From positions 124,001 through 188,000 of the forward strand of contig NZ_BIML01000008.1 in the NCBI RefSeq assembly GCF_004001065.1: 64,000 bases of DNA, in the 5' to 3' direction. Within the stretch, counting starts at the first letter, position 1. Each line of letters starts with the position of its first letter. This document shows, in pieces, positions 51,897-60,262 of the stretch. Below the pieces are notes generated by a model, which saw nothing but the letters and a program-made list of their open reading frames with translations, was not told the DNA's origin and made no database searches. Made by a program: the position numbers and the translations under genes. The stretch is from Paenibacillus xylaniclasticus. Its GTDB lineage: Bacteria; Bacillota; Bacilli; Paenibacillales; Paenibacillaceae.

Positions 51897-54161
51897 ATGA
51901 CAATAAAACAGTATGACACCAATCATTTATTTAGTTTAATTAAAGCTGTATCGGAAGATGTGTTAACCGAAGTGCCTACATTCGCGGATCAAGCAGCGTG
52001 GCGGAAGCTCATCATGGAAGCAGAACCGGTACCGATCGTAGGCATTATGGGGGAGTTCAGCGCAGGTAAGTCCACTTTTATTAACGCTTTATTAGGAGAA
52101 GAGATATTACAGTCGGACGTTCTTCCTACGACGGCTGTCGTTACATACATTAAATATGGGGATCGTCCGAAAGCAACGGCTTATGACGCAGACGGCATCG
52201 GTATAGAGTATCCTTTATCAATATTAGGCAGCTTGACGGCAGAAGGAGAAGAGGGTGCGGCTTTGCGGGCCTCGATCCAGTACGTTGAGCTTCAGCTGCC
52301 GAAGGAACGGCTGAAGAGCATGACGCTGGTGGATACGCCTGGCTTTAACGCGGGTAATGAGCAGCATACCGCCAGCTCTAAGCAGGTACTGGAGCGGCTG
52401 GATGATGCGCTTTGGCTGTTCATGTTCGGACTCGTCGGCAAAGAATCAGAGCGGCAGTCGATTCAATCTCTCCGTGAGCAGACGTCTATTACGCCGTTAG
52501 GGATTATTAATGGTATCGATAAGGCGGAGCAATATTCCTCTGAACCGCTCGATCCGATCAAGTATTCCTCGGTGGAGGAGCGCAAATTGACCGGATACGT
52601 TCGCGGAATGATCGGTGTGTCTTCACTTGACGCGCTTGAAGCTGTGTCCGGAACGGAGGAGGCTGAGCATTGGTGGGAGATGAGCCGGTTCAGCTCCTTG
52701 CTAGAGCGGCTCGACGAAGACCATCTCGGCATTGATACCGTTATTTTGAACAAACGATTGGACAGGCTCTCTGAGCTCACCGTGCACCTTACAGATGAAA
52801 TTGCAAAGCAGATGGAGCAGGATGATCTGCACATGCTTGTAATGCGGATGAATGCGGACGGCGGTGAACAACTAGGCGAGCTAGACAAAGCTTTCTTGAG
52901 TTTACATAAGAAATTGAATAAGCTGCGGACAACCGGTAGCAGATGGGATGAGCTGCTGTCTACTCCTAGAGAGTCGTTCGTACAGCAATGGATCGGCTCG
53001 GTTACAGAGGTTGATCGAGAGGATATTGCGCTCAGGGTGCTGCGCGAGGCATCGGCAGATCTGGTGCGAAGCCTAAGCAGGCTCGAATCCGCTGAAGCGG
53101 TGATGCTGTCGAAGCAGCGTGAGGCGGCGGCTAGGAATCGACAAGTGCTTGGGCACGGAATAGGACGGATTAAAGCGCTCTTTGCCAGCAAGTCAGCCGT
53201 TTATCGCGTTCGGAGTGAGTGGGAAGCTCTAGAAGCGCTTCATGCTCAATACCTGACAGCTATGGCAGACTTAGAGGAGAAGGTCAAGCAGCTTGCGGAC
53301 GGCTTTGAACCGTTGATTCCGAGAATCGAGCAAATGTTGAAGCAGCGATATGAGCAGTTACAGAACGATGCGGCTGCAGAAGTGGAGAAGTATAGGAACA
53401 AGTATGAGGGAGTAGAAGCATCAACGCGTCCGGTGCTCGGGTTGATTGACCGTTATAGGACTGTTCGAAGATTGCAGTTGAAATTGGGAGATTATTTATC
53501 CGAGCTGGAAGGAAGCGATCAGACCGCTGGAGCAGTAGCGTATGAAGCGTTGTCTAAGCTGCGGCAGATCGATGTATACACAGATGTAGCGGACCGTATC
53601 TGGCAAAAGCTCTTGTTTATAGCGCCTGACGGCGTCGATAACAGCGGCATTGCGCGAAGTGTACCGGCGGAATGGGAGAAGATTGCAAGAGATGCGCTGC
53701 AACGTGATCTTATTGTTCCGGACGCTATCGATATTCAAACTCGCCGTCCTATCTATTGGAGAGGGAAAATCGGCTGGTCCATATTTATAGCCAGTATTAT
53801 CGTTGTTATTTTGCTGGTCTATTATCCCGGTCCTGTCCAATCGAAGGCGAAGCAGCTTTATTCTCAAGCCTCCCATTGGATTCAATCGGTATTCACGGGT
53901 GATTCGAATAAGGAGCGGGAAGAGCAGGACGAGCAGCCGGATACTCCGGTTCCAATCGGATATGTCGTTGTTATAGCAGAAGAGTTGAATGTGCGAACGA
54001 CTTATTCGACTTCGGGCGAAGTGGTCCGGAAGCTGAGCAAAGGCGATCGAGTAGATGTCATAGGAGAGAGCAACGGCTGGCTGCAAATTGGCATCAATGA
54101 ATGGATTAGCGGTAGTAATAAATATGTTCAGTATACGCAACTGGGGGAATCGTCATCATGA
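51897..54161 (+). CDS. Dynamin-like GTPase 1 with membrane anchor and SH3b domain
   Basis: A 754-aa dynamin-superfamily protein. The GTPase domain has P-loop GEFSAGKST (52-60), a switch I threonine near LPTTAVV, and G3 VDTPGFN; G4 is probably NGID. A long helical stalk follows (about 290-600), partly coiled coil. Near the C-terminus there is one hydrophobic helix (WSIFIASIIVVILLVYYPG, about 627-646) and then an SH3b domain (688-752: ELNVRTTYSTSGEVVRKLSKGDRVDVIGESNGWLQI). If the GTPase is cytoplasmic, the SH3b domain is outside. ATG 51897 is preferred over 51882 because TTAGGTGA lies before it. It overlaps the next gene by 4 bp. Confidence 0.88.
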   Translation: MTIKQYDTNHLFSLIKAVSEDVLTEVPTFADQAAWRKLIMEAEPVPIVGIMGEFSAGKSTFINALLGEEILQSDVLPTTAVVTYIKYGDRPKATAYDADGIGIEYPLSILGSLTAEGEEGAALRASIQYVELQLPKERLKSMTLVDTPGFNAGNEQHTASSKQVLERLDDALWLFMFGLVGKESERQSIQSLREQTSITPLGIINGIDKAEQYSSEPLDPIKYSSVEERKLTGYVRGMIGVSSLDALEAVSGTEEAEHWWEMSRFSSLLERLDEDHLGIDTVILNKRLDRLSELTVHLTDEIAKQMEQDDLHMLVMRMNADGGEQLGELDKAFLSLHKKLNKLRTTGSRWDELLSTPRESFVQQWIGSVTEVDREDIALRVLREASADLVRSLSRLESAEAVMLSKQREAAARNRQVLGHGIGRIKALFASKSAVYRVRSEWEALEALHAQYLTAMADLEEKVKQLADGFEPLIPRIEQMLKQRYEQLQNDAAAEVEKYRNKYEGVEASTRPVLGLIDRYRTVRRLQLKLGDYLSELEGSDQTAGAVAYEALSKLRQIDVYTDVADRIWQKLLFIAPDGVDNSGIARSVPAEWEKIARDALQRDLIVPDAIDIQTRRPIYWRGKIGWSIFIASIIVVILLVYYPGPVQSKAKQLYSQASHWIQSVFTGDSNKEREEQDEQPDTPVPIGYVVVIAEELNVRTTYSTSGEVVRKLSKGDRVDVIGESNGWLQIGINEWISGSNKYVQYTQLGESSS

Positions 54162-56110
54162 CGGCACATGAAGAAACCTTGAGCAAGCAGAGGTCTATGG
54201 ACCAATATAACGATTGGCGCCGACAGGCTGTTCTACTCATGAAGGAGCTTGAGGAAGCAGCGATCCGTCTAAGCTTTAACCGTAAAGCGGAAGAGCTGTC
54301 TACTGCTGCAAAGCGGCTGCAGGATGATCAGTTCGAGGTGATGGTTGTCGGCGAATTCAGTAATGGCAAATCGACTTTTATTAATGCACTGCTTGGTACG
54401 GAAATTTTGCCGACTGCAATAACGCCTTGTACCGCCTTACTGACTCGTATTGCCTATGGACCGGAGGAGGACATCCGGATTATTAAGCGGGAAGGCGGAG
54501 AGGAGCGGGTATCGAGAGAAGCGTTCCAACATCTTATTGCTCCAGAAATTCCTGATAACAGCGACGAGGATAAGCTGAGGGCGCATAGAGAAGCGCAGCG
54601 TATAGCCGATATCGCCTATGCAGATGTCCGAATGCCGACGACGTTAGGCAGCGACGGGATAATCTTTATTGACAGCCCTGGCACGAATGATATGGATGCT
54701 GCACGGGAGGCGATTACGAACCATTACATTCCGAATTGTGATGCAGCCGTGTTCGTCATCCATGGCTTAAGGCCGTTAACGCAATCGGAGAAATCGTTCT
54801 TGAATCGGATTAAGGATGCGGATATTCATAAAATTATTTTTGTCGTGAATTTCAAGGATATGCTCCGTACAGAGGACGAGAGAAGGAGGGTCGTTGATCG
54901 TGTCCGTCATGAGGTGAATGAGATTATGCCGGCTGAGCATGTTTATCTCGTATCCTCACGGCATGAGCTGTTAAATCTGAAGCATCCCGATGGACAAGGT
55001 TTGCCTCGAATGCGTATCCCTTTGCTCAGCAGAGAAGACACTGGATTCCGCGAGCTGGAGGAGGGGCTATCGCGGTTTCTGGCTGTTGATCGCGGCGCTG
55101 CCAAGCTGGGCAAGCCGATCGTTCGAGCTATTCGTGTCGCACAAGAGATGATTCGTTACCAAATTGATTTCGAACGAAAAACACTTCTGAATCGTGTAGC
55201 GGACGCTCAGAAGTCAACGAACGAGCTGCGCGAGCAATTGGAGCGGACTCGCAGCCAAGGGATTAAAGCGGCAGAAACGATGAGAAATCGGCTAAGTGCA
55301 GCAGGGATAGAGCTTCAGCAATGGTATAGAGGCGAGTTGAAAGCGATCGCCTCACTCGCTCGCGATACGATGGAGAAGACTTATAATCATCATCGCAATG
55401 TAACGTTAACGAAAGAAACGATCGAGAAAATAACGGCAGCGCGAGAGAAAGAGCTGCAGACGGAGCTTGAGCAGCGAATGAGGTCGCATGAAGAGCAGGC
55501 GATTACTCGAGCGAATAAGGACATGCAAGCTGAGCTTGCCCGTTATGAGAGCTTGATGGGAGAGCTTCTTGGCAGTGAATTTAGTTCAGATGCTGCCGAC
55601 AGCAATAGCAATGGAACAATTGTGGGCGATCAACGGTTTCATTATACTTTAAGTTCACCTCTAGCTAGCATTATTGTGGAACAGGCCGATGAGCTGCTCG
55701 ATGCGGGCGGATTTCTACGAACGGTATCCGGAATCGGATTAGGCATTGTCGGTGGAATAGTGGAAGGCGTTACTCGCTTCTTCAGCTGGTTGTTAGGCAG
55801 CAGTCCTTCACCGTACGATCAACTAAAGGAAGAAGTGGACAATCGCTACAATAAACCAATCGCTGATAAATGCAAGCGGTTGGACAGCTATTGGCAGAAG
55901 CGAATGCAGAAGCTGACGAGCGCTTACGAGCAGCAGATCGAGCATAGTACGGATGAAAGCCGCAAGCAGCTGGATATGGTCGTCCGCAATCTGCGGCTGA
56001 GTGAAGAGGGGATCGGCAAGAAGCTGGAAGAGCTGAATGTTCAGGAACGAGAATTGAACGATATTGCGGATCGATTGTTGGCGCTTAATCAGGAGGTACA
56101 GCAGCGATGA
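54158..56110 (+). CDS. Dynamin-like GTPase 2
   Basis: A 650-aa dynamin-like protein. P-loop GEFSNGKST (65-73), switch I region ITPCTALLTRI, G3 IDSPGTND and G4 VNFKD are all present, so GTP hydrolysis is expected. A long helical stalk follows (340-480). A glycine-rich hydrophobic stretch near 523-545 (VSGIGLGIVGGIVEGVTRF) is a candidate membrane-inserting paddle. The C-terminal 100 residues return as a coiled coil (LRLSEEGIGKKLEELNVQERELNDIADRLL). Start ATG overlaps the previous stop by 4 bp (ATGA). It is clearly related to, but not a copy of, its neighbours. Confidence 0.9.
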   Translation: MTAHEETLSKQRSMDQYNDWRRQAVLLMKELEEAAIRLSFNRKAEELSTAAKRLQDDQFEVMVVGEFSNGKSTFINALLGTEILPTAITPCTALLTRIAYGPEEDIRIIKREGGEERVSREAFQHLIAPEIPDNSDEDKLRAHREAQRIADIAYADVRMPTTLGSDGIIFIDSPGTNDMDAAREAITNHYIPNCDAAVFVIHGLRPLTQSEKSFLNRIKDADIHKIIFVVNFKDMLRTEDERRRVVDRVRHEVNEIMPAEHVYLVSSRHELLNLKHPDGQGLPRMRIPLLSREDTGFRELEEGLSRFLAVDRGAAKLGKPIVRAIRVAQEMIRYQIDFERKTLLNRVADAQKSTNELREQLERTRSQGIKAAETMRNRLSAAGIELQQWYRGELKAIASLARDTMEKTYNHHRNVTLTKETIEKITAAREKELQTELEQRMRSHEEQAITRANKDMQAELARYESLMGELLGSEFSSDAADSNSNGTIVGDQRFHYTLSSPLASIIVEQADELLDAGGFLRTVSGIGLGIVGGIVEGVTRFFSWLLGSSPSPYDQLKEEVDNRYNKPIADKCKRLDSYWQKRMQKLTSAYEQQIEHSTDESRKQLDMVVRNLRLSEEGIGKKLEELNVQERELNDIADRLLALNQEVQQR

Positions 56111-57951
56111 TAGACGATATCCTGGATAAGAACGGAACGCGTTATAAAGACGAGCTGCAGGCGTGGCTGAAGAGGCTGCAGCATTGCTGTGAGGAGCTGG
56201 ATTTAAGCGAATACGCCGAGGCAGCAAGGCAGCTGGATGACGAGGTACAGCGACAAGCACTGCGTATTGTCGTTCTCGGAGAGTTTAATAATGGCAAGTC
56301 CACACTCGTGAATGCACTTATTGGTCAGCAGCTGCTGCCGATGGATGTTACTCCGACGACGGCTCTCATACATTGGATCGTAGCGGATGAGGAAGAAGAG
56401 CGTCGGGCGGAGGTGCTTTACGAGAACGGTGAAGTTCAATTAATCGATGCTACAGCGCAAGCTCTTCAAGAGTGGTCTGCTCAGCATGCCAATGAGAGTT
56501 CGGCGACAAGCGTTGTTGGTATAGAGCTGCATATGCCGATGAGAGGGATCGATCAAGGAACCATCATTGTCGATACCCCAGGACTTAACGATTTGAATGA
56601 GCAGCGTTCAGATATTACGTACCGGTATATTCCGAATGCAGATGTCGTTATTGTGGTTCTACATGCGTTACAGCCGCTGAGGGCAACCGAGCGAGAATAT
56701 TTGGAGGAAACGCTGCTGAAGCAAGGGCTTGACCGCATCTTGTTTGTTTTGAACTTTGCTGATTTGACGGATGGAGCGGAGGAGCAGGTGCTTCAGGCTG
56801 CCAGAAGAAGGCTCCAATCGATACCTGGATTTGAGCAAGCCGAGCCGATACTCGTATCGGCATTGGAAGGCTGCGAAGCGCGAATGACGGATGATGAATC
56901 GCTGTGGGAATTATGCGGAATGGCGTCATTAGTTCAAGAAATTCAGCGTCTGTCCGAGAATGGCAGCAGCGCGGAGCTTAGGTGGACAAGCAGCATAAGA
57001 TGCGCAGAGCGTCTGCTTCAAGATGTGATGGAGCGATTGGATTGGAAAGGGAAAGCAGCATCACTCGATCATGAGCAATTACAATCGGAGCTCGAAGAGC
57101 TGCGACGCTGGAAGGTTGGCTGGTCGGAGCGGCAGCAACTGCTTGACGGTTATGTTGAAGACCGGACAGCCGAAATTAAGCATATGGTCCGCAAATCGAT
57201 TCGCCATATGTTTGACGGTTTGTCAGAGGATTTGATGGAAATGACGGATATCTATCAAGGGAGCGATCTGGCGAAGTTCGTATCTACAGATGTGCCGCTA
57301 ACCGTCAAACGTCGTCTGAAGGGCTGGATCGAGCAGTACAGCTACAGAATCGACGAGCTGTTAAGTAAGCTGGCGGAGCAGCTGTCTTACGGGCTGTCCC
57401 AATCGTTCGGAGGCGATATTCGGCTGCGGCCGGTCCAGATTGATTTGTCCGATGTGAGGACAGATGCGGAGATTAAAGCGGAGAAGCGTACCGATCCGAT
57501 GGTGAAGTCCGGATTAATTGTAGGCGGGGCTAGTGCACTAGCGGTCATGCTTGGAGGACCGATCGTTGTCCCGATTATCACATTAAGCGGATTGCCGCTT
57601 GTGCAAAGAACGATACGAGAGCGTGATTATCAGGCACAAAAGCCGAAGCTTAAGGCGCTTATCCAGGAGCAGCTTGAGCAGGTAGAGCAGCGGTTTACAG
57701 AAGAAACACTCGACTATGTCATGGACTGTACGACACGTCTTCACCGGTTAGCTGTCGAACAGTTCGACAAGCAGCTCGATAGCTATGCGGCGGAGATGGA
57801 GCAGCGAATGAACGAGCTGCAGCGCTTCGCGGCGACTGGAGACCAGCTGAGCAGACTATTCCGTGATGCTCAGCTTCAATTAGAGCAAATGGCAGGAGAG
57901 CTTCATCGTATGGCAGCTGAAAGGGGAGCGGAATATGAGCGAGTATATTAA
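56107..57951 (+). CDS. Dynamin-like GTPase 3
   Basis: A 614-aa dynamin-like protein. P-loop GEFNNGKST (58-66), switch I VTPTTALIHWI and G3 VDTPGLND are clear. The G4 position reads LNFAD, lacking the usual lysine, so nucleotide specificity or affinity may differ. A hydrophobic segment at about 469-500 (GLIVGGASALAVMLGGPIVVPII) is a likely membrane paddle. Coiled-coil segments flank it. The ATG overlaps the previous stop by 4 bp, and the 3' end overlaps the next small gene by 17 bp. With two upstream partners it probably forms a hetero-oligomeric membrane-active assembly. Confidence 0.88.
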   Translation: MIDDILDKNGTRYKDELQAWLKRLQHCCEELDLSEYAEAARQLDDEVQRQALRIVVLGEFNNGKSTLVNALIGQQLLPMDVTPTTALIHWIVADEEEERRAEVLYENGEVQLIDATAQALQEWSAQHANESSATSVVGIELHMPMRGIDQGTIIVDTPGLNDLNEQRSDITYRYIPNADVVIVVLHALQPLRATEREYLEETLLKQGLDRILFVLNFADLTDGAEEQVLQAARRRLQSIPGFEQAEPILVSALEGCEARMTDDESLWELCGMASLVQEIQRLSENGSSAELRWTSSIRCAERLLQDVMERLDWKGKAASLDHEQLQSELEELRRWKVGWSERQQLLDGYVEDRTAEIKHMVRKSIRHMFDGLSEDLMEMTDIYQGSDLAKFVSTDVPLTVKRRLKGWIEQYSYRIDELLSKLAEQLSYGLSQSFGGDIRLRPVQIDLSDVRTDAEIKAEKRTDPMVKSGLIVGGASALAVMLGGPIVVPIITLSGLPLVQRTIRERDYQAQKPKLKALIQEQLEQVEQRFTEETLDYVMDCTTRLHRLAVEQFDKQLDSYAAEMEQRMNELQRFAATGDQLSRLFRDAQLQLEQMAGELHRMAAERGAEYERVY

Positions 57952-58333
57952 TGGACATGGCGACCATTCATTCGCCGGACAAGATACCGATATGAATCAT
58001 ACAGGCAGAGATTCTGCGCATACGTTTCATACCAATCAAGATGGTCTAGTGAATCATCACTTTGAACCGCATGCCTACAACACGTTCAGCGGTACGGGAC
58101 AAGGGTTGAACTATTCTGATATCATGAAGCTGTCTGATCCATTATCTCAATCGCACTCTTATCATATGCAGCCGATTGACTGGAGTCATGTTCATGTCGT
58201 GAAGCCGCATTATGTGCATACCTATGTCAAATCCGATGGAACGGTTGTCAGCGGTCATATGCGCGGAGATGAAACGGGCGGCTATTTGAGGTCTAATCCT
58301 GATGGCGATCCGACGAACAATTTAAATCGTTAG
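57935..58333 (+). CDS. Histidine-rich small protein of the dynamin operon
   Basis: A 132-aa soluble protein that I do not recognise as a named family. Fifteen of 132 residues are His, spread from residue 8 to 108 (NGHGDH, NHHFEPH, DWSHVHVVKPHYVHTY), which suggests metal binding. The C-terminal 30 residues carry a motif seen, from memory, at the ends of diverse bacterial proteins: YVKSDGTVVSGHMRG then YLRSNPDGDPTNNLN. The ATG follows GAAAGGGGAGC inside the third dynamin gene (17-bp overlap), so it is translated with the operon. It could be a partner, adaptor or effector of the GTPases. Confidence 0.75.
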   Translation: MSEYINGHGDHSFAGQDTDMNHTGRDSAHTFHTNQDGLVNHHFEPHAYNTFSGTGQGLNYSDIMKLSDPLSQSHSYHMQPIDWSHVHVVKPHYVHTYVKSDGTVVSGHMRGDETGGYLRSNPDGDPTNNLNR

Positions 58334-58347
58334 CGTCAGTTGCTTGC

Positions 58348-58389
58348 AGGGCTCCTTACAAGTGCAATGAACTTGTGAGGAGCCCTTCT
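58348..58389 (+). terminator. Terminator of the dynamin operon
   Basis: AGGGCTCCTTACAAGT pairs with ACTTGTGAGGAGCCCT (one mismatch) around GCAATGA, followed by TCTTG. It also faces the convergent lysR gene. Confidence 0.85.
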
Positions 58390-58391
58390 TG

Positions 58392-59282
58392 TTATCCGTT
58401 CATTAACGTTAACTCCTGCTTCAGAAACTGATAAAGCTTATGACTTGCAAGCTGCAGAGGATACGCCGATTCCTTGCAGATGAATCCGCACGTCATGTGG
58501 ATAAGACTTCCGCTAACCGGTCTAGCTGCTGTTCCCGTTGAGGAGGATTCCATCATAATCCGAGGGATAAGCGCGATGCCTAGCCCGCTCTCCACATATT
58601 GCTTCATGGCAGTAATGCTCCCGACTATCATCAAGTCAAGCGCAACTTGTCCTTTCTCCTGCAGGATCGTCTCAAGCTTCCGACGATATGGACAGGTGGA
58701 GGAGGCAATCAGCAGCCGATGTCCTTGTAATGCTTCCGGCTCGACCGTCTCCATCTGGGCAAGAGGATGATCTTCGGGCATCAACGCAATGAATTCCTCC
58801 TGAAAGAAAGGCTCGAAGTAGAGATCGGTGCTCAGGTCAGGCGCTGTGGAGAGTGCAAAATCGATCTCACCGGCACGAATTCGTTCGACAAGGGAAGGGG
58901 TGTTCATAATTTCTATGGAAATTTGAATATGGGGATATTTCGACATAAACTTTTTTAAAATACCGGGCAATCGATAGCTGGCGGTCGGCTCTGTCACTCC
59001 AATTCGGACATGACCTGATTCGCCTAATTTTAAGTCCGATAAACTGGCTTGAAGACGCTCCATATTTTTAACAATTGGCATACTTTGCTCGTATAGCAGT
59101 CGTCCTGCTTCCGTAAGGGATATCTCTTTGCCTCGTTCGAAGAGCGTCATTCCAAGCTCGGCTTCAAGCTTCTGAATCTGCATCGTCACGGTCGACTGCA
59201 CATAGTTCATCTCTTGCGCCGCCTTATTAAAGCTTCCGTGCTTGACGATTGCTTGGAACGTTTTTAACGTTCGGAGATCCAC
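58392..59282 (-). CDS. LysR-family regulator divergent from the SDR gene
   Basis: A 296-aa LysR regulator. The winged helix is VDLRTLKTFQAIVKHGSFNKAAQEMNYVQSTVTMQIQKLE at the N-terminus. The ligand-binding domain starts at GHVRIGVTEPTASYRLP. A cysteine in IASSTCPYRRK may matter for effector sensing but is not a known signature. GTG 59282 is chosen because AAGGAGGAAC lies 5 nt upstream; the frame is open to 59330. It is divergent from the SDR gene with 122 bp between starts, a classic LysR-target layout. Confidence 0.9.
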   Translation of the reverse strand: MDLRTLKTFQAIVKHGSFNKAAQEMNYVQSTVTMQIQKLEAELGMTLFERGKEISLTEAGRLLYEQSMPIVKNMERLQASLSDLKLGESGHVRIGVTEPTASYRLPGILKKFMSKYPHIQISIEIMNTPSLVERIRAGEIDFALSTAPDLSTDLYFEPFFQEEFIALMPEDHPLAQMETVEPEALQGHRLLIASSTCPYRRKLETILQEKGQVALDLMIVGSITAMKQYVESGLGIALIPRIMMESSSTGTAARPVSGSLIHMTCGFICKESAYPLQLASHKLYQFLKQELTLMNG

Positions 59283-59313
59283 GGTCTGTTCCTCCTTAGT
59301 CGAATCAAAAATG

Positions 59314-59330
59314 TTGAATTCGACATTCAA
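59314..59330. promoter_or_regulatory. Palindrome between lysR and SDR genes
   Basis: TTGAAT-TCGAC-ATTCAA (59314-59330) is a perfect inverted repeat, followed by another AATTCAATT half-site (59333-59341). It contains a T-N11-A arrangement and is the likely LysR binding site. Confidence 0.5.
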
Positions 59331-59404
59331 TTAATTCAATTATACAGAATCGTACGGACTGATTACAATAGATTCAAAGATATGATTAAAGGAGTAGATG
59401 ACCG

Positions 59405-60145
59405 ATGGAGTTGAAGAGCAAAGTAGCATTAGTGACGGGCGGCGGTACAGGGATCGGCCGGGCGACAAGTATGGCGCTGGCTAGACGAGGAGCAATCGTC
59501 GTCGTGAACTATTCCAAATCAGAAGCTGACGCCGAGGAAACGGTACGGCTCATCCGCGAAGAAGGCGGACAGGCTGAAGCGCTCCAGGCCAACGTTGCCC
59601 GGGACGAGGAGGTCCGGCGCATGGTACAGACGATTGTTGAACGTTTCGGTACGGTTGATCTGCTCGTTAACAACGCCAGCATTACGAGGCATATTCCGTT
59701 AAGCGATCTAGAGTCGGCGACGGAGGATGCGTGGGACGAACTGATGGATGTGAACGTGAAAGGTATGTTTTACTGCGCCCGCGCCGTAGTTCCTCTGATG
59801 AAAAGCAATCAAGCTGGAGCCATTGTCAATCTCGGCAGCATTGCCGGGCAGACGGGGGTGGGCTCTTCGCTTCCTTATGCTGTATCGAAAGCAGCTGTTC
59901 ATGGCCTGACGAAATCGTTAGCCCATGCGCTTGCGCCCGAAATTCGGGTGAATTGCATTGTTCCGGGTGCGGTAGCGACGAGATGGTGGGCGGGCAAGGA
60001 GGAGCAAATGCACCGTCTTGCTCCTCGTCTTCCGCTGCAGCGTATATCGACGCCTGAGGATATTGCAGCTATGATCTGCGCGGCGCTCGAGCAGGATGCG
60101 ATGACCGGCCAGATCATTACTGTCGATTGCGGTCAAACGATGTAG
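59405..60145 (+). CDS. Short-chain dehydrogenase/reductase, FabG-like
   Basis: A 246-aa NAD(P)-dependent oxidoreductase of the classical SDR family. The cofactor motif TGGGTGIG is at residues 10-17, NNAS follows the fourth strand, and the catalytic Ser is in LGSIAGQ. Tyr158 and Lys162 form YxxxK in YAVSKAAVHGL. NCIVPGAVATRW and GQIITVDCG complete the fold. The substrate is not readable; relatives are often called 3-oxoacyl-ACP reductase without evidence. It is divergent from lysR and precedes an aminotransferase-like gene by 117 bp. Confidence 0.9.
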   Translation: MELKSKVALVTGGGTGIGRATSMALARRGAIVVVNYSKSEADAEETVRLIREEGGQAEALQANVARDEEVRRMVQTIVERFGTVDLLVNNASITRHIPLSDLESATEDAWDELMDVNVKGMFYCARAVVPLMKSNQAGAIVNLGSIAGQTGVGSSLPYAVSKAAVHGLTKSLAHALAPEIRVNCIVPGAVATRWWAGKEEQMHRLAPRLPLQRISTPEDIAAMICAALEQDAMTGQIITVDCGQTM

Positions 60146-60262
60146 CTTGTTTTGCTGCTCGACAGGAAATGATGATTTTTGTCTGCTCCGATTCCATGAA
60201 TGAGGCGGCCTCGAGAAGAATATGCTTCGAAGATGGGATTCTGATACACGGGAGGGAGCGAC

